A stretch of DNA of 64,000 nucleotides, taken from positions 1-64,000 of the forward strand of contig JAEUIA010000064.1 in assembly GCA_016795245.1 (NCBI GenBank), given 5' to 3'. The notes under the pieces were generated by a model, which saw nothing but the letters and a program-made list of their open reading frames with translations, ran no database searches and was not told the origin of the DNA. Position numbers and translations under genes: made by a program. The DNA is from Planctomycetota bacterium. GTDB lineage: Bacteria > Planctomycetota > UBA1135 > GCA-002686595. Below are positions 17,268 through 26,302 of the stretch, one piece after another (position 1 is the first letter of the stretch; every line of letters starts with the position of its first letter).

Positions 17268-19460
17268 ATGAAAAACCTCCTCCGCTGCAGCACCTTCGTT
17301 GCTGCACTTCTGTGTACGTCGAGCGCCTTCGCGCAGACTTTCCCCGAGGTCGAACCGAACAGCGTCAAGGCCTCGGCCACGCCCATCGTCGGCATCAACG
17401 CCGGCGGTTCGATCACGGGCACCTCGACCGGCACCGGCGTCGTCGTCGGTGACACCGCCGTCACCACGGCGGATGTGTTCCGCGTGCAAACTGGCGCGCT
17501 GCCGCTCGGCATCTACTTGCACTCGTTGACCTTGACGTCGAGCACGACGGGCAACAGCGCCTCGATTCGCTCGGTCACTCAGACCGCCGGCGCGCCCAAC
17601 CCGGGTACCGACGGCACGTTTCAGACGAGCAACGCCGGCGTGAACAAGTGGTACGGCTTCGGCAAGCAAGAAGAGATCTACTACCGCGTCACCGGCGGCG
17701 CTGCCTCGACGGCGCAGTACGCGGCGACCCTCTCGACCTCGACGATCACCCCGATCGTGGTCGCGGGCCTGTTCAACCCCGGTTCGATCACCGTGTCGAC
17801 CCAAGGGCAAGGACACACGACGGACACCGAGATCTACCTGTACGACGGCAACCTGGATCCGGTTCCGCTCGGACACAACGATGACATCTTCGGCGTGGGC
17901 GTCGGCCAGTCCCGGGTTGTCGTGACGCTGACCGCGGGCACGTACTACGTCGCGGTGGCGAACTACAACACAGCCAACAACCAGGGCGACTCCAACCCGG
18001 GCGAGAACTTCCTCACCGGTCCGCTGTTGGATTTCCCGAACGCCCTCGCCAACACCTCGACGACTGCCAACGTCAACGTGGCCTTCTCCGTCACGGACGG
18101 CGGTACGACGACGCCGGTCGCGGCGACGCGCGCCAACGCGCACGAAGTCGTGTGGGCTGTCTTCACGGTGCAGGTCAACACGAACCCGCCCGCGAACGAC
18201 AACTGCGCGGCCGCGCAGAACATCGCCACCGGCACCTACGGCGGCATCCTGACCTACGCCACGAACGACGGAGCGGCCAGCTGTGATCCGGGTGGAGCTT
18301 CCTCGCGCGACGTGTGGTTCTCGTTCACCGACCCGAGCGGGTCCGGCGGAACGTTGAGCCTGAACACCTGCGGCACGAGCGGCGCGGACACCGTGTTGTC
18401 GGTGCACAGCGCTTGCGGTGGAGCCGAGCTCGCCTGCAGCGATGACTGCGGCGGCGCGCCCTGCGGCGGTCCGACGTCCTGCTTGTCGGTCGTCCTGGCC
18501 GCGAACCAGACCGTCAAGATCCGCCTGAGCGAGAAGGGCCTCGGCGGCGGACTCTTCACCTTGAATTCGTCGTACGTCGGCAACCCGCCGTCCAACGACC
18601 TGTGCGCGAACCCGATCGTGATCGGCCAGGGCACCTTCGCCTTCGACACGACGCTCGCCACCTCGGGCGAGACGGTCGGCACCTGCTCCAGCCTCCCGGG
18701 CAAGAACCTCTGGTACACCTACGCCGCTCAGACGAACGGGAACATCACCGTCTCGACCTGCGGCGGAACCACGGGCGACACCGAGATCTGGATCTACGAC
18801 GGAGCCGGTTGCCCGGTGAACCCGGCGATCGCGTGCAACGACGATTCCTGCGGATTGCAGTCGTCGGTTACCTTCGCCTCGGTCTGCGGCTCGACCTACA
18901 CGATCGAGATCGCAAACTTCAGCACGTCGGCGACCGTGAACATCACCGGCACGTTCACCGTGTCCGAGACCGGCACGGGTTGCTCGACGCCGTCGACGCC
19001 CATCTGTTTGGGTGACGGCACGGGTGCACCCTGCCCGTGCGGCAACACCGGCGCGGCCGGTCACGGTTGCGGTAGCAACGCCTTCGCGGGTGGTGCGATC
19101 CTCACGAGCGCGGGTATCGCGGGTGCTTCGCCCGGAACCGACACGCTCGTCCTGACGGCGACGGACATCCCCGGACCGGGCTTGTTCTTCCAGTCGAACG
19201 GCTTGCTCGCGACGCCCGCGAACTTCGGTGACGGTCACCTGTGCGCCGCGGTCGGCATCATCCGACTCGGCGTCGTGTTCCCGACCGCCGGTGTCGCGTC
19301 CTACCCGGGTGGTCTGACCCCGAACCCGATCCACATCCAAGGTGGAACGGCCAACGGGCAGACGAAGCACTACCAGTGCTGGTACCGCTCGGTGCCCGGA
19401 CTGTGCGGACCCAACAACTACGACCTCACCCAGGGCCTGACCCTGGTCTGGGGACCGTGA
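17268..19460 (+). CDS. Large exported repeat protein with shared Cys-rich C-terminal domain
   Basis: This 730-residue protein has a signal peptide (LLRCSTFVAALLCTSSAFAQ). The first ~300 residues include PPC-like beta domains (EVEPNSVKASATPI, a typical E-x-N start; YYVAVANYN). Two repeats follow, each opening with a PP.ND.CA motif (at about 309 and 440) and carrying STCG/NTCG turns, like those in the 13470 gene. Residues 579-730 are the shared tail (ICLGDGTGAPCPCGNTGAAG through WYRSVPGLCGPNNY, ending WGP). Start 17268 follows AGGGA by ten bases. Probably a surface or secreted structural protein; no enzyme motif is visible. A strong terminator follows. Confidence 0.87.
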   Translation: MKNLLRCSTFVAALLCTSSAFAQTFPEVEPNSVKASATPIVGINAGGSITGTSTGTGVVVGDTAVTTADVFRVQTGALPLGIYLHSLTLTSSTTGNSASIRSVTQTAGAPNPGTDGTFQTSNAGVNKWYGFGKQEEIYYRVTGGAASTAQYAATLSTSTITPIVVAGLFNPGSITVSTQGQGHTTDTEIYLYDGNLDPVPLGHNDDIFGVGVGQSRVVVTLTAGTYYVAVANYNTANNQGDSNPGENFLTGPLLDFPNALANTSTTANVNVAFSVTDGGTTTPVAATRANAHEVVWAVFTVQVNTNPPANDNCAAAQNIATGTYGGILTYATNDGAASCDPGGASSRDVWFSFTDPSGSGGTLSLNTCGTSGADTVLSVHSACGGAELACSDDCGGAPCGGPTSCLSVVLAANQTVKIRLSEKGLGGGLFTLNSSYVGNPPSNDLCANPIVIGQGTFAFDTTLATSGETVGTCSSLPGKNLWYTYAAQTNGNITVSTCGGTTGDTEIWIYDGAGCPVNPAIACNDDSCGLQSSVTFASVCGSTYTIEIANFSTSATVNITGTFTVSETGTGCSTPSTPICLGDGTGAPCPCGNTGAAGHGCGSNAFAGGAILTSAGIAGASPGTDTLVLTATDIPGPGLFFQSNGLLATPANFGDGHLCAAVGIIRLGVVFPTAGVASYPGGLTPNPIHIQGGTANGQTKHYQCWYRSVPGLCGPNNYDLTQGLTLVWGP

Positions 19461-19512
19461 CATCGAGGACCTCGTCCGCACGCGCGGACGGGGTCGTCGT
19501 CGGCTGATTCGT

Positions 19513-19558
19513 TCGAGGCCAGGCTTGGGAGCAGTCCCGGGCCTGGCCTCGACTTTTT
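19513..19558 (+). terminator. Rho-independent terminator
   Basis: TCGAGGCCAGG (19513-19523) pairs with CCTGGCCTCGA (19542-19552), followed by CTTTTT (19553-19558). It ends the 17268-19460 gene. The remainder of the 19461-19888 gap shows nothing recognisable except the ribosome site of the next gene. Confidence 0.85.
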
Positions 19559-19888
19559 GGATGATCGGGAGGCCGACCGCGCGCTCGAGCACTGCCCGCG
19601 GCAAGAGTGCCGGCACTGGCGTCCATCGCTGGTCGTCTCGGCTTCGACCCCAATAGCGGGCTCCCAGGCGGGGTCGACGACTCTCGAGGGTGCCTTCCAA
19701 CGCTGCCACGGGGGGCGCTTGAGGCAAGACCAGCCGAGGGAGCCAGTATCACCTGGGGCCCTGGGTGCACTGCGCCGCAGGTTCGCGGGCACACCCGCCG
19801 CGGGGCCGGTTCCCAGGATTGCGGACCCGCGAGTAGAATTCGCGTCATCCTGCGTTCGAATCCCCCCCGCAATCGAAGGAGTCCAATC

Positions 19889-20473
19889 ATGATCGGTTCA
19901 CGTTTCCTCTGCATCCTCGCCGGCCTCGGCGCTGTCACCGTCCTCGTCGCCGCCGTCCGCCCGCTCGTCCAGGACATGGAGATGCCGCAGCCGACGGCCG
20001 AGCACAAACACATCCTCGCCGGGGTCGGCGAGTGGGAAGGCACCCTGACGATGTACATGCCGGGCATGCCCGCCTCGGCCGTGCCGGCGCACGAGACCGT
20101 CACACCTGTAGGTGAATTCTGGATCCAGTCGCGCTTCACCTGCGACTTCATGGGCCAGCCCTACCTCGGCACGGGCACGCACGGCTACGACGTCAACAAG
20201 AAGAAGTACGTCTCGACCTGGGCGGACAGCATGTCGAGCCACATGTCGCTGATGGAAGGCAACGTCGATCCGAAGACCAAGGCGCTCGTCATGCATTGGG
20301 AAGCCCCGGGCATGAGCGGCGGCATGGAGAAGCACCGCTCGGAGACGGTCCATGCGGACAACAGCTACACCATGACGTTCTTCACCGGCGAGGGCGAAGG
20401 CACCAAGTCGATGGTCATCGACATGAAGCGCAAGGGCGGCAAGACTAGCGAAGCCGGCGCGCCGAAGAAGTAG
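19889..20473 (+). CDS. DUF1579 family protein, membrane-anchored or exported
   Basis: This 194-residue protein starts at ATG 19889 with AAGGAG seven bases upstream. An N-terminal hydrophobic segment (RFLCILAGLGAVTVLVAAV) is a signal peptide or anchor. The rest matches DUF1579: HKHILAGVGEWEGTLTMYMP, then FWIQSRFTCDFMGQPYLGTG, then GYDVNKKKYVSTWADSMSS. Members are beta-barrel-like proteins of unknown function, common in Planctomycetota. It is monocistronic by spacing. Confidence 0.88.
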   Translation: MIGSRFLCILAGLGAVTVLVAAVRPLVQDMEMPQPTAEHKHILAGVGEWEGTLTMYMPGMPASAVPAHETVTPVGEFWIQSRFTCDFMGQPYLGTGTHGYDVNKKKYVSTWADSMSSHMSLMEGNVDPKTKALVMHWEAPGMSGGMEKHRSETVHADNSYTMTFFTGEGEGTKSMVIDMKRKGGKTSEAGAPKK

Positions 20474-20560
20474 TCCTACCGCGTTTCGCGAACACGAGCC
20501 GCCGCGCGCCGCACTCCGTTGCGGGCGCGAGCGGCTCGTGGCTTGTCCGGCGTCGAGAAT

Positions 20561-20995
20561 TCACTCGCGACGCTCTTCGTTTTTCGCGCGGGGCTCCGGC
20601 CGGATCGTCTTCAATCGCAGGATGACGGCGGCGCCGAAGAGCGCGAGCACGATCAACACGATCTTCAGCCAGGTCGCGAGCTCGCCCAGCCACAGGCTGA
20701 GCCCCACTGCGACCGCGAGCATCCCGAGCGCCGACAGTTTCACGTGCAAGCGCACTCCGTGATGCGCCTCCCAATCCGTGATCAGGGGACCGAACAACGG
20801 CGAGCGCCGCAGCCGCGCGTGGAGCGTCGGCGAGGAGCGCACGAGACACCAACTGGTCAAGAGCAGGAACGGCGTCGTCGGCAAGACGGGCAGAACCGCT
20901 CCGAGCACGGCCAGGCCGAAGAACAACGCGGCCAGAGAGAGGTAGAGCGTGCGCACCGGACGCCCATGGTGCACGCGCGGTGGCGCGCGGTCCAA
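20561..20995 (-). CDS. DUF454 (YbaN-like) inner-membrane protein
   Basis: About 144 residues with membrane segments and the family hallmark LPTTPFLLLTSWCLVRSSPT, followed by LHARLRRSPLFGPLITDWEA. YbaN proteins sit in the inner membrane with no known function. The long form starts at a TTG; a GTG at about 20956 (VRTLYLSLAALFFG) is a shorter and possibly better start. The gene begins just after the C45 gene ends at 21014, so it is probably the last gene of the amine operon, although a functional link is unclear. Confidence 0.82.
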   Translation of the reverse strand: MDRAPPRVHHGRPVRTLYLSLAALFFGLAVLGAVLPVLPTTPFLLLTSWCLVRSSPTLHARLRRSPLFGPLITDWEAHHGVRLHVKLSALGMLAVAVGLSLWLGELATWLKIVLIVLALFGAAVILRLKTIRPEPRAKNEERRE

Positions 20996-21013
20996 CCTGT
21001 GCTGCGGGCGAGT

Positions 21014-22006
21014 TCAGCCGACGCCTGGGAGCGTCGTCGGCATGAGAGGCACGACGAGGCTCTGTTCCTGGAACTGGTCGAGGCTCTGTTCGACGCGCGC
21101 GTGCGGCCACAGGAACACGACCTTGCGGCGGCGCGGCGCGTACGCGGCGGTGTAGAGCGTGCCGAAGGAGTGCTGGTAGCGGGTCGCGTAGAGCGGCGCG
21201 TGGAGGAATCGGCGCGTGAAGGACTCGCCCGTGAGTTTCGGATTGCGCAGGTAGTTGAGCAGCACGCTCTCGCGTTCGGTGCTGCGCGTCAGCTGCGCGT
21301 ACTCGGACCACTCGATGCCGCTCTGGTGATTGGTCGCGACTGCAGCCGACGAAACGACGGGCTTGCGGTCAGGCGAAAGCTGAACGACGGCGTGTGCACC
21401 GGTCTCGTCGAGCACCGTGACGTTGTAGGCCATGTGCGAGGGGATGCGCGTCAACGCGGCCACGGCCTCGTCGCGGTTGCGACAGGTCTGCAGCACGTAA
21501 CGCAAGACGAGCGGGATGCCGAACCCGTCGCCGACCTCGCGCCGTCCGCCGAAGGCGAGCGCAACGGCGAGTCCGTGCTCGTTCATGCCGTCGAGCGCGC
21601 CCCACAAGCAGTCGCTCGCGGCCAACACGCGCGTTCCGTTCCATTCGCTGCGCAGGAACAGGCCTTCACACGTGCTCGGGTGGTAATCGTAGTTGCGCAC
21701 GAGCAGCGGTTCGTCGCGCAACCACACGGCTTGCGAACACCCCGCGAGGTAGGGAGTCGGCCGATAGAGGCTGAGCATGCGCGCCACCAGGGAGCTGCCG
21801 CCGGCGAGGTGCGCGAGGTGACCCCAGAGCTCGACGAGCTCCGGCATGTGCTGCTCGAGCCGCAGGCGACAGACCTCGAGTCGCGGACGGCGCGCATCGC
21901 CTTCTCGCAGAAACCAACCGTGGTACGACGGCCAGGTCTCTGCGAAGTGATCGCGCCATCGCCGACCCGGCTGGTCTTCGCGCACCCACCGGAACGGCAT
22001 CTTCAT
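21014..22006 (-). CDS. C45-type Ntn hydrolase / acyltransferase (AAT-like)
   Basis: This 330-residue protein resembles acyl-CoA:6-aminopenicillanate acyltransferases and related Ntn hydrolases (family C45), which cleave or transfer amide-linked acyl groups after autoproteolysis that exposes an N-terminal Cys. The expected nucleophile is Cys90 in YLAGCSQAVWLRDEP, followed by VRNYDYHP (104-111) and GALDGMNEHGLAVALAFGG. Start 22006 lies four bases after the stop of the ATP-grasp gene, so the two are co-translated. Next to an ATP-grasp ligase, decarboxylase and aminotransferase, a role in forming or removing an amide on an amine substrate is a reasonable inference. It has no signal peptide. Confidence 0.84.
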   Translation of the reverse strand: MKMPFRWVREDQPGRRWRDHFAETWPSYHGWFLREGDARRPRLEVCRLRLEQHMPELVELWGHLAHLAGGSSLVARMLSLYRPTPYLAGCSQAVWLRDEPLLVRNYDYHPSTCEGLFLRSEWNGTRVLAASDCLWGALDGMNEHGLAVALAFGGRREVGDGFGIPLVLRYVLQTCRNRDEAVAALTRIPSHMAYNVTVLDETGAHAVVQLSPDRKPVVSSAAVATNHQSGIEWSEYAQLTRSTERESVLLNYLRNPKLTGESFTRRFLHAPLYATRYQHSFGTLYTAAYAPRRRKVVFLWPHARVEQSLDQFQEQSLVVPLMPTTLPGVG

Positions 22007-22010
22007 CGTT

Positions 22011-23489
22011 TCAGAGGAGCTTGAAAGCTCCGACGGCGACTTCGCGCTCGACGCGCGCGCGCTTTTCCTTGGTGACGGAGCCCGCGTTGTATTGTCCGCG
22101 GATTCCGCGGATCCAGGCGCGCGCACGCTCGGTGAGTTTGAAGTTCTTGGTCATCAGCCGACCCGGCGTCACGAGGATACCCAAGTCGGCGCCTTCGTAG
22201 AACCAATCACCTTGATTCGCGATACGCAGGAAGAACCCACGATCCTCGCGTTGGACGGTGCGACGATGCGTCTGGGGGCGGATGAAGTCGATCTTGCCGT
22301 TCTCGTTCAGTTCCCAGACGCCGGAGCGAGGAGCTGAGGTGATCAGCTCGATCTCCTTGCCCGTGTGCTTGATGACGAGCTGACTCCAGTTGTCGATGTT
22401 GTCCTTGCTGGCCCAACGCTCGTTGATCTCGTTCACGTCCAGCTCGAACGGCACGCCGGAGAATTCGAGCAAGTGGAACAGGAACAGCGGGGCGTCGGCA
22501 TGTGCGAACGCCGCCAGATTCGTCATCGAGCTGGCGCCGGTGATGCGCGGGTTGATCTCGCCCAGATACACATCGTCGGTGTCGAGGTCGGTCAGGAAAT
22601 CGACCTCGAAGTAGCCGCGGTAGCCCTTCTTGCGCAGCGCTTCACCGACCTTGAAGGCCGACTTGCGCGCGAAGTCGCGCACTTTCTGCGGGAAGGCGTC
22701 CTGGAACACCTCGTTGCCGCACCAACCGCCCTTGTACGGCGTCATCTCCTTGAAGCCGACGAGTTCCGTCATGAGGGGACCCACGATCGTGCCGTGGCGC
22801 GTGACGCAGGCTTCGAGCGCGGAGCCGCGGCAGCGCACGCGCTTCATGATCTTGACCTCTTTCTCCTGTTCGATCTCCTTGGCGTGCGGCTTGTACTCCT
22901 TTTCGCTGGAGATGAAGAAGGTCGTGTGACCGGAATCTCCGAAGGCCGTCTGCACGACGAGGTCGTCGCCGAGCTTCTTGCGCTTCGCGATCGCCATCAG
23001 GTTGTCGTAGCTCTTCACGCGCGACAGTGCGTTGGGAACGCTCTTGACGCCGGCCTCGTTGCCGATGCGCGTGGTCATGATCTTGTTGTCGATCTTCGTG
23101 CGCAGCTTGGACGGCGGGAAGCAGACGCGCAGCCCGAGCTTCTTGCACAGCCGCTCGCTTTCCTCGTCGAAGAACAAGAACACGGCGTTGCCGCGGCGTC
23201 CACGCTTCCCGTACGAGTTCTTTTTCACCAGCTCGGCGAAGTCCTCGTGCCCCAGAAGGTAGTTGGTGATCTCTTCGATGCTCTTGAACACCGGATGCGG
23301 TTTTTCGCGCGGCACGAAAACGTGCGGGTGCTCGCTATCGAAGCAATTGATGTAGTTGACGAAGGTGAAGTTTCGCACCCACTCGTCCATGCCGAGCAGG
23401 TTGAACGGTGTAGCGCCGATGAAGTACGTCGGCTCTTCCATGCGATGGAAGTAGCGGCGGATGTCGGGGAGACCTTGTAGCTTTTTCAT
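22011..23489 (-). CDS. ATP-grasp protein (biotin-carboxylase-like), putative amide ligase
   Basis: This 492-residue protein has an ATP-grasp fold: a nucleotide-contact region KLRTKIDNKIMTTR (128-141), VVQTAFGDSGHTTFF (178-192), and the metal site GYFEVDFLTD (Glu295) with YLGEINPRITGAS (Glu311, Asn313, Arg315). Such proteins activate a carboxylate as acyl phosphate and couple it to an amine or thiol. No biotin-carrier domain or partner carboxyltransferase is present, so a ligase role is more likely than biotin carboxylation. The start at 23489 overlaps the decarboxylase stop by four bases (ATGA). The substrate is not deducible from sequence. Confidence 0.82.
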   Translation of the reverse strand: MKKLQGLPDIRRYFHRMEEPTYFIGATPFNLLGMDEWVRNFTFVNYINCFDSEHPHVFVPREKPHPVFKSIEEITNYLLGHEDFAELVKKNSYGKRGRRGNAVFLFFDEESERLCKKLGLRVCFPPSKLRTKIDNKIMTTRIGNEAGVKSVPNALSRVKSYDNLMAIAKRKKLGDDLVVQTAFGDSGHTTFFISSEKEYKPHAKEIEQEKEVKIMKRVRCRGSALEACVTRHGTIVGPLMTELVGFKEMTPYKGGWCGNEVFQDAFPQKVRDFARKSAFKVGEALRKKGYRGYFEVDFLTDLDTDDVYLGEINPRITGASSMTNLAAFAHADAPLFLFHLLEFSGVPFELDVNEINERWASKDNIDNWSQLVIKHTGKEIELITSAPRSGVWELNENGKIDFIRPQTHRRTVQREDRGFFLRIANQGDWFYEGADLGILVTPGRLMTKNFKLTERARAWIRGIRGQYNAGSVTKEKRARVEREVAVGAFKLL

Positions 23490-26302
23490 CGGGCAGTCTT
23501 CTCCAATTGGGCTGTGACTGTGGGGTGGCGGGCCGACGACAATTTGTCGAGGACGTCTTGGCGGAATACGCGCAAGCCGCGTTCGGCCTGGAAGCCGTGG
23601 ATCTCCTTGACGTCCACAGCCTTGAGATAATTGAGGATGTCCTCGTTCACGACCTGGCCCGGAACGAGGATCGGGAATCCGGGGGGATAGGGCGTGACGA
23701 AGGCCGCGCTCGTGACCACGCGACCGCTGCGAATCGCTGCGGAAACGGCGCCGTCCATCGGCAGGTATTCGCACACTTCTTCGTCGTAGGAGAGGAAGAA
23801 TGCGCTGCGCATATCACCCTCGTGGTGATCCTCACCGGGTTCGGTGAAGGCGGTGTGGAAGCTGCTGAAGTGCGGCAGCGGCGGGAATTGCTCGACCAGC
23901 GAGCGCACGCGCTTCGCGGCCATGGCGCTGTCCACCTTGTCGCGCTCTTCGGCCTGGTCTTCGAGCTCTTCCGCGATGCGCACGAGCACGTCGAGCAAGT
24001 ACGTGGCCGAGCCGCGCGTCGAGCCGATGTTGACCAGGAACAGGATCGTGTTGCGCGAAGTCTTGTTGATCTGGATGTCGTAGCGCTCGATCAAGAGCTT
24101 GCGGAAGGCATCGCCGTCCATGCCGGTCGCGCCGATGTTCAGAGTGATGCGCGTCGGGTCGAGAGCGAATTCGTCCTGGCGCCAGTGCTGTTCGATGCGC
24201 GTGAAGCCCATCTCCGGGTCGTAGAAGCGCTCGAGTCCGGACGGACGGTGCTCGGCGGGGATCATGTCCATCGCCTTCAGCACCTTGAAGTACTTGTTCA
24301 GCAACGGATGGATTTCGATCTGGCGTCGAATCATCATCGACAGCCCGACCATGTTGCGCACGAGTTCATAACCCTCGAGCTCCAACTGGCGCCGTCCGAC
24401 GTCGAGCGAAGCCAGGATCTGGTAGTTCGGCGACGTCGACGTGTGCGTCATGTACGCCTCGTGGAACGATGTGTGCGCCTTCTGCTCGAAGTCCTGGTCG
24501 AACACGTGAATCGCAGAACCTTGGCGCAGTGAAGTCAGCGTCTTGTGCGTCGACTGCGTCGCGTAGACGCGGATGCGCGCCTTGTCCGGGTCGGGCAGGA
24601 GCGCGTTGTCCAGCCAGGTGTCGTCCGACTTCTGGTCCTTCTTGGCCATTGCCGCAGCCCACGCGCGGTAGCGCTCGCGGTACTCCGGGCTCGCCAGCAT
24701 GTCCTTCAGCTTCTGCGCCGACTCCATTCCCGTGCGGCGACGATACGTCGGTGTGGCGCGCGCGAACGCGAACCAGGCTTCGTCCCAGAGGAAAATCATG
24801 TCGGGCTTGATCGCGAGAACCTCGCGCATGATGCGCTCGGGGTCGTACGTGATGCCGTCGAACGTGCAGTTGGTGAGCAGCAACATGCGCGCGCGGTCCA
24901 GCCTGCCGAGACGCTTCAGTCGGAGGAGGTTGCGCTTGATCTCGCGCAACGGAACGCCGCCGAACATCGAGTAGCGGTCGAGCGGGTACGCATCCAGGTA
25001 GACCGGCTGTGCGCCGGCCAGCACGAGGGCGTACGGGTGAGACTTGTGGCAGTCGTGGCTCAAGAGCACCAGATCGCCGGGTCGAATGAGCGCTTGCGTC
25101 ACGATCTTGTTGGCCGTCGACGTGCCGTTCGTGACGAAGTAGCTGTGTCTGCTGCCGAAGGCGCGCGCGAACTTCTCTTGCGCGTGCTTCAAGGGGCCCG
25201 TCGGCTGCAACAACGAATCGAGTCCGCCCGTCGTCGAAGATGTCTCGGCCAGGAAGATGTTGCGCCCGTAGAAGCGTCCCATGTCCTGGATCCAGTGTGA
25301 TCGTGTGATCGACTTGCCGCGCGAGATGGGCAGCGCGTGGAAGACACCGGTCGGCTTGAGGCTGTACTCGCGCAGTGCCGAGAAGAACGGCGTCTCGTAG
25401 CGCTCACGGATTCCCTTCAGAATCGACAAGTGCAGCTCGAGATAGTCTTCCTGGCGGTAGAACACGCGCCTGAAACAACGGGTGTTGCTGGCCGAAACGC
25501 TACCGAACGTGTCGTCCGTGACCTTGAACAGGTCGATCTCGGGACGCAGATGCTTGAGCGCTTGTGCCAGTGACCCGCTGGGGTCTTCGTGAGCACGCTC
25601 GATGACGTCGGAGTCGATCATGTCGATGTAGTGTCGCAGCTCGTTCATCTTCACCCGCGACTTGATCGGGAAGCGGTAGCGCAACACGGCACTCTGCAGG
25701 TTGGGGTTGAACAACGCCGCGATGACCGCGTCCTCGAATGTGGGAACGACCACAAGCTCATAGATGAACTCGTCGTCCGGCGATCGAATGTCCAACAACT
25801 GTTGCCGCAATTCGTGCTCTTCGCCCGCGCTCAAATCGTCGACAACGAGTAGTTCGAAATAGGGGCGTGATTCGGAGGCTGCGCCAGGATCCAAATCGGA
25901 ATCGACCGTCTGCGTCGAATCCTCTTCGCGCACTTCCTCGCTGAAGAGCGTGCTCATGTCTCGCTTGCGATAGCTCTCACCGACCAGATAGCGAACGACG
26001 CGCGCCGTGTGGCGTGCCAGCGCCCGGTGCCAACCGCGATCGAACAGGCGATTCAGCTCGAGACAACTCCGTTTGCCGGGAAAGGCCCAGTAGTGCTCGA
26101 TACGCTGCAGCTGTTCCAAGCACTTGCGCACGGAATTCTGCAGCGGTTCCGGATCTAGTTCGTCGTCGATTGCATTGGCCAGCGCCGCCGTCTGATTCTT
26201 GAGCTGATTCCACGTCTCGATGCGGAATTGCGAGGCGGCGTAGTGCTCCGAAAAAGAGCGCGCGCTGGGCTTGCTTTTCTTGAGTGAGTCGGCCTTGGTC
26301 AT
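23486..26302 (-). CDS. Orn/Lys/Arg decarboxylase-family PLP enzyme
   Basis: This 938-residue protein matches fold-I Orn/Lys/Arg decarboxylases, which release CO2 from basic amino acids to give putrescine, cadaverine or agmatine. Residues about 150-260 fit the receiver-like wing domain. The PLP domain shows VTNGTSTANKIV (390-401), SHDCHKS (415-421), FLWDEAW (504-510) with the PLP-contacting Asp507, and the Schiff-base lysine Lys587 in ATQSTHKTLTSLRQGS. A helical N-terminal ~110 residues and insert 525-575 make it longer than E. coli enzymes. The start at 26302 overlaps the preceding stop by four bases. Which amino acid is used cannot be read from the sequence. Confidence 0.9.
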   Translation of the reverse strand: MTKADSLKKSKPSARSFSEHYAASQFRIETWNQLKNQTAALANAIDDELDPEPLQNSVRKCLEQLQRIEHYWAFPGKRSCLELNRLFDRGWHRALARHTARVVRYLVGESYRKRDMSTLFSEEVREEDSTQTVDSDLDPGAASESRPYFELLVVDDLSAGEEHELRQQLLDIRSPDDEFIYELVVVPTFEDAVIAALFNPNLQSAVLRYRFPIKSRVKMNELRHYIDMIDSDVIERAHEDPSGSLAQALKHLRPEIDLFKVTDDTFGSVSASNTRCFRRVFYRQEDYLELHLSILKGIRERYETPFFSALREYSLKPTGVFHALPISRGKSITRSHWIQDMGRFYGRNIFLAETSSTTGGLDSLLQPTGPLKHAQEKFARAFGSRHSYFVTNGTSTANKIVTQALIRPGDLVLLSHDCHKSHPYALVLAGAQPVYLDAYPLDRYSMFGGVPLREIKRNLLRLKRLGRLDRARMLLLTNCTFDGITYDPERIMREVLAIKPDMIFLWDEAWFAFARATPTYRRRTGMESAQKLKDMLASPEYRERYRAWAAAMAKKDQKSDDTWLDNALLPDPDKARIRVYATQSTHKTLTSLRQGSAIHVFDQDFEQKAHTSFHEAYMTHTSTSPNYQILASLDVGRRQLELEGYELVRNMVGLSMMIRRQIEIHPLLNKYFKVLKAMDMIPAEHRPSGLERFYDPEMGFTRIEQHWRQDEFALDPTRITLNIGATGMDGDAFRKLLIERYDIQINKTSRNTILFLVNIGSTRGSATYLLDVLVRIAEELEDQAEERDKVDSAMAAKRVRSLVEQFPPLPHFSSFHTAFTEPGEDHHEGDMRSAFFLSYDEEVCEYLPMDGAVSAAIRSGRVVTSAAFVTPYPPGFPILVPGQVVNEDILNYLKAVDVKEIHGFQAERGLRVFRQDVLDKLSSARHPTVTAQLEKTAR

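Noticed and set aside
16671..19727. 1018-codon minus-strand open frame
   Set aside because: It is antisense to the 17268 exported-repeat gene, is Arg/Gly/Val-rich with no domain, and has no start site support; a GC-rich shadow.
22365..23480. 371-codon plus-strand open frame
   Set aside because: Antisense shadow of the ATP-grasp gene.
23507..24532. 341-codon plus-strand open frame
   Set aside because: Antisense shadow of the decarboxylase gene.
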